Notes under the pieces: generated by a model
Database searches by the model: none
The model's input: the letters and a program-made list of their open reading frames with translations, nothing else
What the model was told of the DNA's origin: nothing
Part shown: positions 6,175 to 10,745 of the stretch, piece by piece
Layout of the letters: each line of letters starts with the position of its first letter
Numbering within the stretch: position 1 is the stretch's first letter
NCBI GenBank assembly: GCA_017415945.1
Contig: JAFQDR010000202.1
Span: 1-10,745, forward strand
From: Oscillospiraceae bacterium
Lineage (GTDB): Bacteria; Bacillota_A; Clostridia; Oscillospirales; Oscillospiraceae
Length of the DNA: 10,745 nt
Direction: 5' to 3'
Made by a program: the position numbers and the translations under genes

Positions 6175-9100
6175 AAAAGACATTCGGCAAGCGTCTGCTG
6201 TGCGGAGTTGCGGTGTTGCTGCTGTCGGCAAGTTTACTGTCGATCGGTGCACTGGCTGCGGACTGCAAGCACGAGCATATGGAAAAGGGCTACTGCGACG
6301 ACTGCGATACCCGGTACGCGGCTGTGGTAGGCAAGACCTATTACAAGTCTTTGGAGAGTGCGGTGAAGGCTGCGGAAAAGCAGGAACCCCAAACGGTGAC
6401 CCTGCTGACAGACCTGAGCGGTCAGAAGCTGAAGTTGGATAAGGTGTATCTAACCGTATATAAGGAAGAAATCACCATTGAAAACTGCACCATTACAGGC
6501 AGCGGTGAGCAGGTCATTGTGAATCAGGGCAAGCTGACCCTGAAGGATACCACCCTGAACAATACCAAGGGCGACTATGCTCTGGTGAATGCGGGGGGCA
6601 CCACTGTGCTGAACAAGGTGACCATGAAGGCCGAGGAGGCTCAGGTTCGCATGGAAAAGGGCAAGCTGGAGCTTGCCTCCGCTCCCGTGGACGGCACCCT
6701 GTATGTGGAAAATGACCGCCCCGGTGAGTTTGCCGCCGCAACAGGCAAGGCTGCGGAAAAGGCAGAGCTGACCTGGATCAGCAACAGTGTGGACAGACCC
6801 ATTTACGACAGCACCGAGAAGACCTGGCGCATGACCGGCAGCATCAAAAATGCCGTCACCGTCAGCAAGGAAGACCTTGTGTTCAATGGGGAGCTGCAGC
6901 TGCCCGAGGTAACCGTAAAGCTGTATGGCAGAGAACTGGTGGAGGGCGAGGATTATGAAGTGCTCTGCCCCATCCCCGACCCCATGGCTGCGGTTTACGA
7001 AAGCAACAAGGAAGAAGTCCCCGAACAGCCCAAGCCCATCAACGCAGGTACCTATGCTCTGCGCATCAAGGGGCTGGGGGATTACAGCGGCAGTGTGGAT
7101 GTGGAATTCACCATCGAGGAGGCTGTGCCTGTGCTCAGCTGGAGCGCAGCTGCGGATACCGTGACCTATACAGGCAGCGCAGCCAAGCTGAATGAGACCG
7201 TAAACGTACAGTGCGCCGGCGACGGCAAGTACAAAGGCGGCATCGACTTTACATACCGCCCCGCAGGCAGCGAGGATGACTTCACCAACGGTCTGCCTGT
7301 CAACGCAGGCAAGTATGAGATCAAGGCCGCTGTGAAGGCCTTTGCAAACCATAAGGCAGCAGAGACCGAAGACGCACTGGTGCTGACGGTTGCGCCCAAG
7401 GCGGTGCAGCCCACCGTGAAGGTCACTGCCGATGGCCTCCGCTACAACGGCAAGGAGCACAAGCCCGCTGTGGCACTGACTGACGGGAGCACCGTCATTC
7501 CCGCCAAGGAATACAAGGTCAGCTATGCAAACAATGTGAACGTGGGCACCGCTGCGGTGACCATGACTGCGGTGGACGGCGGCAACTACACCTTCTCCGA
7601 ACCCGTTCAGGGAAGCTTTACCATCAATAAGGCTGCCCAGGCGGCACTGAACATCGAAGGCACTCCCGCGTCCGTGGTGTACGGCACCGCACCCATTCAG
7701 CTGTCCGTCAGCGGCGGCAGCACCGACGGTGCAGTGACCTGGGCCGTTACCGAGGGCAGCGGCCGAGCATCCGTGGATGCACAGGGCTGCGTGACCGTTA
7801 CGGGTGTGGGCAAGGTTACCGTGGAGGCTGTGAAGGCAGGGGGCGGCAATTACGATTCCGTTTCCGCACAGTGGAGCTTCGAAGTGGCTCCCGCGGTGCT
7901 GACCGTTTCCGAGCTGCAGGCCGAGGATAGGGTGTTTGATGGCACCAAGACCGTGGACATTACCAAGATCACCCTCAGCGGCGTGAAGACCGGGGACGAG
8001 GTTCAGATCCTGACCGATGGCTTGCAGGGCGAAGTGGCTGACAGCAAGGCAGGCAGCTACACCGCTGTGAAGCTTGTTGACCCCAAGCTCGCAGGTGCGG
8101 CCGCAGGCAATTATAAGCTGGAAGTGCCCGCGGATGGCGTTGCGGCCAAGGTGAAAATCACCAAGGCGACCTTGACCGCCGCACTGGAAAGCATTGAGGT
8201 GCAGATGACCATCGGCACCGAAAATATCGCGGTGGAAAATCTGGGGGGCGCAATGCCCAAGGACGCGGGCAAGCTGACCTTCAGCAATCGCTACCAGACT
8301 GTAGGGGAAGGCACCAAGGCCGTGGTTTTGAACTGGGGCGTGGATGAAAACGGCAAGCTCACCGCCCATGTGGTCAACGGCAAGGGCGGCGACAAGATCC
8401 GCTTCGAGGTTGCCGTGGCTTCCGAAAATTATAATACCGCTGTGGTGAAGGTGGCGGTTTCCTACGGGGCAAAGACCGTGGAGGCTGACAAGCTCACCGT
8501 CACTGCCGCAGGCACCCTGACCTACAACGGCAAGGAGCAGAAGCCCGTGCTGACGGTTTCCTACGATGGGGTGACTCTGACGGAAGGCACCGATTATGAT
8601 GTGAAGTACCCCGATGACCTGATCTCCGCAGGGGAGAAGGAAGCGGCTCTGACCTTTAAGGGCAGCTATGAGGGCAGCGCAAGCGCCAAGTACACTGTGG
8701 AAAAGGCGAAGCTCACCGTCAGCGGCACCAAGGTCAAGGATAAGGTCTTCAACGGCACCGCTGCCGCAGAGGTTGCGGTAGGCGTGTACAGCGGCGCAGT
8801 GGAGGGTGACGATGTGAAGGTCACCGCCAAGGGCGTGTTCAGCGACAAGAACAGCGGTTCCCGTACCGTTACCGTGACCTACTCCATCGAGGGCAAGGCT
8901 GCGGGCAACTACGTGATGGATAAGGAGACCGAAAGCTTTACCGCCAAGATCGTTCCCGTGACCGCTTCTCAGCTCAGCAGCGGCATCGGCGGCATTACCG
9001 CGGCAAACGCCACCTCCGCAAACCGCGGACAGCTGCAGGCTGTGGTGGATAAGTGCAATGCCGCACTGGCGGATACGGGCCTGTCCACAGCGGAAAAGAC

Positions 9101-9746
9101 CAATATCGAAAATGTAAAGTACAATGCCCAGAGCATTATTGACCGCATCAATGTGGCAGCCAATGCCGCAAAGACCGACAGCATCGTTGCCACCGCCAAG
9201 ATCACCGACGAAACCGTTAAGGTGGAGGATAAGGCGAAGCTGCAGCAGGCCAAGACCGATCTGAGCAATGCCCTGAGCAGCTACAAGGCAAACTACACCG
9301 CAGGGGAAGAATCCGCATTGAAGGAGCAGCAGACCCGCGTGGATGATGCGCTGACTGTCATCACCCGTGTGGAAAGTGCGGCGGCTCTGATCAATTCACT
9401 GCCCGATGATTTGGACAATGCGGGCAGCAATCTGGCGGTTTCCGTAGAGGATGCTAAGGAAAGCTACGATAAGCTCACCGATTACGAGAAAACCCTCATC
9501 GGGGATCCCTTGAAGAATAAGCTCACCGCTGCGGGTCTGGCCGCAGGCGTGGCAGATGATGACACCGATCCCGAAAACACCCCCGTGGTTACCCCCCAGC
9601 AGAATGTTGGCGGCAGCGACGAGGATGGCGAGGATATCATGGAGCTGCCCATGTGGATCTTCTGGGTGGCTGTGATGGCAGCTGCGCTGGTCGCACTGGT
9701 TTTCGTCTGGTCTAAAATCAAAAAGAGCCAAGAAAAGAACTGGTAA
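6171..9746 (+). CDS. Large secreted, membrane-anchored multi-domain Ig-like (MBG/YDG-type) surface protein
   Basis: A 1191-residue exported protein of unknown ligand. Residues 1-30 are a signal peptide (KK basic start, hydrophobic core, cleavage near ALAA/D). A CxHxH...CxxC segment (C32, H34, H36, C42, C45) follows. Residues about 50-200 resemble the start of a beta-helix-like region (TITGSGEQVIVNQGKLTLKD). Tandem Ig-like modules then run to about 928. MBG-like units occupy about 228-318, 412-487 and 769-846 (YNGKE, NAGTY-type motifs). YDG-type units occupy about 576-665 and 847-928 (VFDGT or VFNGT, GAAAGNY or GKAAGNY). Residues 930-1125 are helical and FIVAR-like, possibly a stalk. An acidic linker, one membrane helix (about 1159-1180) and a lysine-containing tail end the protein; no LPXTG motif is seen. 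GGAGGG at 6159-6164 precedes the ATG by six bases. An adhesin-like role is inferred from architecture only. Confidence 0.85.
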   Translation: MKKTFGKRLLCGVAVLLLSASLLSIGALAADCKHEHMEKGYCDDCDTRYAAVVGKTYYKSLESAVKAAEKQEPQTVTLLTDLSGQKLKLDKVYLTVYKEEITIENCTITGSGEQVIVNQGKLTLKDTTLNNTKGDYALVNAGGTTVLNKVTMKAEEAQVRMEKGKLELASAPVDGTLYVENDRPGEFAAATGKAAEKAELTWISNSVDRPIYDSTEKTWRMTGSIKNAVTVSKEDLVFNGELQLPEVTVKLYGRELVEGEDYEVLCPIPDPMAAVYESNKEEVPEQPKPINAGTYALRIKGLGDYSGSVDVEFTIEEAVPVLSWSAAADTVTYTGSAAKLNETVNVQCAGDGKYKGGIDFTYRPAGSEDDFTNGLPVNAGKYEIKAAVKAFANHKAAETEDALVLTVAPKAVQPTVKVTADGLRYNGKEHKPAVALTDGSTVIPAKEYKVSYANNVNVGTAAVTMTAVDGGNYTFSEPVQGSFTINKAAQAALNIEGTPASVVYGTAPIQLSVSGGSTDGAVTWAVTEGSGRASVDAQGCVTVTGVGKVTVEAVKAGGGNYDSVSAQWSFEVAPAVLTVSELQAEDRVFDGTKTVDITKITLSGVKTGDEVQILTDGLQGEVADSKAGSYTAVKLVDPKLAGAAAGNYKLEVPADGVAAKVKITKATLTAALESIEVQMTIGTENIAVENLGGAMPKDAGKLTFSNRYQTVGEGTKAVVLNWGVDENGKLTAHVVNGKGGDKIRFEVAVASENYNTAVVKVAVSYGAKTVEADKLTVTAAGTLTYNGKEQKPVLTVSYDGVTLTEGTDYDVKYPDDLISAGEKEAALTFKGSYEGSASAKYTVEKAKLTVSGTKVKDKVFNGTAAAEVAVGVYSGAVEGDDVKVTAKGVFSDKNSGSRTVTVTYSIEGKAAGNYVMDKETESFTAKIVPVTASQLSSGIGGITAANATSANRGQLQAVVDKCNAALADTGLSTAEKTNIENVKYNAQSIIDRINVAANAAKTDSIVATAKITDETVKVEDKAKLQQAKTDLSNALSSYKANYTAGEESALKEQQTRVDDALTVITRVESAAALINSLPDDLDNAGSNLAVSVEDAKESYDKLTDYEKTLIGDPLKNKLTAAGLAAGVADDDTDPENTPVVTPQQNVGGSDEDGEDIMELPMWIFWVAVMAAALVALVFVWSKIKKSQEKNW

Positions 9747-9751
9747 CATAT

Positions 9752-9785
9752 AAAAATCACCTGTCCCTTTGGGCAGGTGATTTTT
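9752..9785 (+). terminator. Terminator of the surface-protein gene
   Basis: A 15-base-pair stem (9752-9767 with 9771-9785, one bulged T) and a short loop, with A-runs and T-runs at the base. It begins five bases after the stop codon. The A/T symmetry could let it act on both strands. Confidence 0.9.
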
Positions 9786-9911
9786 AAGTAAATAAGTAAG
9801 AGTGAAAAGTGAATAGTTGTGGTGAAATCCAATTTGTCAGTTGGATTTGATATTGAAAACAGCTCCCTCATCAGAGGGAGGCGAGGGGAAAACCGTTCTT
9901 TGACATACTCC
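9786..9911. other. Non-coding gap with two small hairpins
   Basis: No gene is seen. It holds an 8-base-pair hairpin AAATCCAA/TTGGATTT (9825-9848) without a T-run, and a second hairpin CTCCCTC/GAGGGAG (9863-9869 with 9874-9880). The AGCTCCCTCATCAGAGGGAG segment looks like one arm of a dispersed clostridial repeat; the second arm is missing, so it may be a remnant. Confidence 0.5.
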
Positions 9912-9943
9912 AAAAGCTCCGATTCGGCTGAATCGGAGCTTTT
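9912..9943 (-). terminator. Terminator of the small helical protein gene
   Basis: A perfect 14-base-pair stem (9912-9925 with 9930-9943) with a 4-base loop, flanked by A4 and T4. It begins two bases beyond the stop codon of the minus-strand gene and may work in both directions. Confidence 0.85.
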
Positions 9944-9945
9944 AG

Positions 9946-10227
9946 TTATGTTGTGGCGGCATCTTGCTCGGCAAGCATAGCTTCATACACTGTTTTTGCA
10001 ATCTCCATGTCAATGTATTGGGTTCGGTATCGGGGAAGTCGATCTTCCTCGGAGTCCGAGAGGGGAGAATTGATGTAGATGTCCTCACACTTGTTCAATG
10101 CTTCCAATAAGACATTCATTATGTCTGTGTACGGCCGGCAGCTTATAAGCATATCAACGGATTTGCTTGCCGCAATAAGCATGGTGTGATACATGGTTTT
10201 ATAGTAAATTGCATATTCGTCGAACAC
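9946..10227 (-). CDS. Small hypothetical helical protein
   Basis: A 93-residue soluble protein with no known function. The first 55 residues (FDEYAIYYKTMYHTM ... ALNKCEDIYI) are predicted by eye to form two long helices. They resemble a group of short uncharacterised clostridial proteins with YKxMY...EEIYI-like patterns; this resemblance is from memory and weak. The chosen start is the GTG at 10225-10227, six bases after GAGGTG. A GTG three codons earlier overlaps that ribosome site and is less likely. The gene is divergent from the ribbon-helix-helix regulator and ends in its own terminator. The pair could be a regulator and its target. A toxin role cannot be shown from the sequence. Confidence 0.65.
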   Translation of the reverse strand: MFDEYAIYYKTMYHTMLIAASKSVDMLISCRPYTDIMNVLLEALNKCEDIYINSPLSDSEEDRLPRYRTQYIDMEIAKTVYEAMLAEQDAATT

Positions 10228-10281
10228 AGGAAACACCTCAACTTAATGTTTGTAGTCTATTTGTATGATAAATGTAGGCTT

Positions 10282-10311
10282 ATTATAATATATATTCAAA
10301 TATATAGTCAA
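10282..10311 (-). promoter_or_regulatory. Promoter of the small helical protein gene
   Basis: The minus strand reads TTGACT (10306-10311) and TATAAT (10282-10287) separated by 18 bases, five of six and six of six consensus matches. It is one of the strongest promoters in the window, and its spacer contains the palindrome at 10289-10306. Confidence 0.7.
10289..10306. promoter_or_regulatory. Candidate operator palindrome
   Basis: An 18-base AT-rich palindrome (ATATATTCAAATATAT core) with only the central base pair mismatched. It lies between the -35 and -10 of the minus-strand promoter and just upstream of the plus-strand -10. This is where a small autoregulatory ribbon-helix-helix protein would be expected to bind. 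AT-richness makes chance palindromes more likely here. Confidence 0.4.
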
Positions 10312-10313
10312 TA

Positions 10314-10319
10314 TATAAT
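10314..10319 (+). promoter_or_regulatory. -10 box for the ribbon-helix-helix gene
   Basis: A consensus TATAAT about 12 bases before the GAGGTG ribosome site of the regulator gene. The hexamer 17 bases upstream (TATATT) is a poor -35. It would give a very short leader. Its -10 is two bases from the -35 of the opposite promoter. Confidence 0.5.
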
Positions 10320-10342
10320 GTATGATGAAATGAGGTGTGACT

Positions 10343-10525
10343 ATGAAGAATGAGCCGCTGAAAATTAAGAAGCGCGGTGAGGATGGTCATAAAGTGATTT
10401 CGGTTCGAATCAGTTTGGAGTTATTGGAGAAAGTTGATGCGGTCGCGATTTCCAGCAATCGTTCCAGGAACGAAGTCATCAATATGATTATAGCGCACAG
10501 TATTGATAATGTTGAAATTGAATAA
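10343..10525 (+). CDS. Ribbon-helix-helix (Arc/CopG-like) DNA-binding protein
   Basis: A 60-residue protein, probably a dimeric transcriptional regulator. After a basic N-terminus (KIKKRGEDGHK), the strand KVISVRISLELL (17-28) fits the DNA-reading ribbon. The helix LEKVDAVAISSN, the turn motif NRSRNEVIN and the helix MIIAHSIDN then fit the RHH fold. The SNRSRNEVI segment is the typical conserved turn. The ATG at 10343 lies five bases after GAGGTG; a GTG at 10337 overlaps that site and is rejected. It is divergent from the helical small protein with facing promoters, which suggests that it represses both. RHH proteins also occur as antitoxins, but no toxin-like partner follows it. Confidence 0.82.
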   Translation: MKNEPLKIKKRGEDGHKVISVRISLELLEKVDAVAISSNRSRNEVINMIIAHSIDNVEIE

Positions 10526-10568
10526 ACGAACCCAATGTTCCAAGTATGCGGAATATTGGGTTCGTTTG
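10524..10568 (+). terminator. Terminator of the ribbon-helix-helix gene
   Basis: An 18-base-pair stem with one G-U pair (10524-10541 with 10550-10567) and an 8-base loop. The stem begins within the stop codon and is followed by TTTGTTTTGG. Confidence 0.9.
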
Positions 10569-10642
10569 TTTTGGTCTTTAGGACAATACAACCCCCGGTT
10601 AAACCCAATGTCATTCAGTTAAGAGCCATAAATTCAAACAGT

Positions 10643-10731
10643 TGTAGGGCAGGGCCTTGGTCCTGCCGCTTTCAAGGTCGCATCTGCAGTCATTTAAGTG
10701 CGCAACGGCGGGAGCAAGCCCCCGCCCTACA
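10643..10731. repeat. Paired GTAG-hairpin element (BIME-like), second copy
   Basis: Two 26-base hairpins in inverted orientation: 10643-10668 on the plus strand and 10706-10731 on the minus strand. Each reads TGTAGGGC, a self-complementary stem, and GCCG. The two arms differ at four positions, which form two compensatory stem pairs (A-T to G-C and C-G to G-C). The right arm is identical to the solitary copy at 1689-1714. About 37 bases separate the arms. No gene is seen from 10569 to the end of the window. Confidence 0.75.
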
Positions 10732-10745
10732 TTACACGTCTACAA

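Noticed and set aside
5704..6252. A minus-strand open frame of about 180 codons in the long gap
   Set aside because: It runs through the inverted-repeat element and the promoter region and into the start of the surface-protein gene. The translation has no recognisable domain.
6450..8369. A 639-codon open frame on the minus strand inside the surface-protein gene
   Set aside because: It is antisense to a GC-rich gene with clear domains, signal peptide and ribosome site. Its translation is rich in His, Gly and Cys without family motifs, as expected for a shadow frame.
9636..9746. Sortase sorting signal at the end of the surface protein
   Set aside because: A membrane helix and basic tail are present, but no LPXTG-like pentapeptide precedes them; MELPMW is too close to the helix and lacks the T-G.
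9946..10525. Toxin-antitoxin module
   Set aside because: The RHH protein could be an antitoxin, but the neighbour is divergent rather than co-transcribed and has no toxin motif. A regulator-target pair is the simpler reading.

Overview
The window looks like chromosomal DNA from a gut-type Firmicute of class Clostridia, probably Oscillospiraceae/Ruminococcaceae. This is inferred from gene content (RodA, TsaE-TsaB, Upp), strong AGGAGG-type ribosome sites, consensus sigma-A promoters, GC-rich coding regions with AT-rich gaps, and the short hairpin repeats in the gaps. No species can be named from the sequence alone.

Layout. Bases 1-1656 are a complete IS1182-family insertion sequence; its left inverted repeat is exactly the first base of the window, which suggests a contig edge at a repeat. 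A plus-strand terminator and one repeat hairpin follow. A minus-strand rodA-type peptidoglycan polymerase gene (1725-2873) is divergent from a plus-strand housekeeping operon, tsaE-tsaB-upp-DUF4304-like (3024-5525), closed by a terminator at 5534-5569. The divergent promoters of rodA and tsaE appear to share -35 bases.

The 645-base gap 5526-6170 holds the terminator, two mosaic repeat elements, a consensus promoter and a structured leader with a possible seven-codon leader ORF. It precedes a 1191-residue secreted, membrane-anchored protein made of tandem Ig-like MBG/YDG-type domains (6171-9746). After its terminator comes a repeat-bearing gap, a minus-strand small helical protein (9946-10227) and a divergent ribbon-helix-helix regulator (10343-10525). 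These last two share an AT-rich control region with back-to-back promoters and a near-perfect 18-base palindrome. The window ends in another repeat element.

How the parts work together. The tsaE and tsaB products make the t6A tRNA modification with TsaC and TsaD, which are not here; upp salvages uracil; rodA polymerises glycan strands of the wall. The large surface protein is its own transcription unit. The RHH protein probably regulates itself and its divergent neighbour.

Most notable result. Five short hairpins, each preceded on its own strand by GTAG, occur in three gaps. Four are arranged as two inverted pairs. Within each pair the two arms differ almost only by compensatory stem changes: two base-pair swaps in each pair, plus a single loop change in one. 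This resembles the REP/BIME layout known from proteobacteria and suggests a clostridial counterpart under structural constraint.
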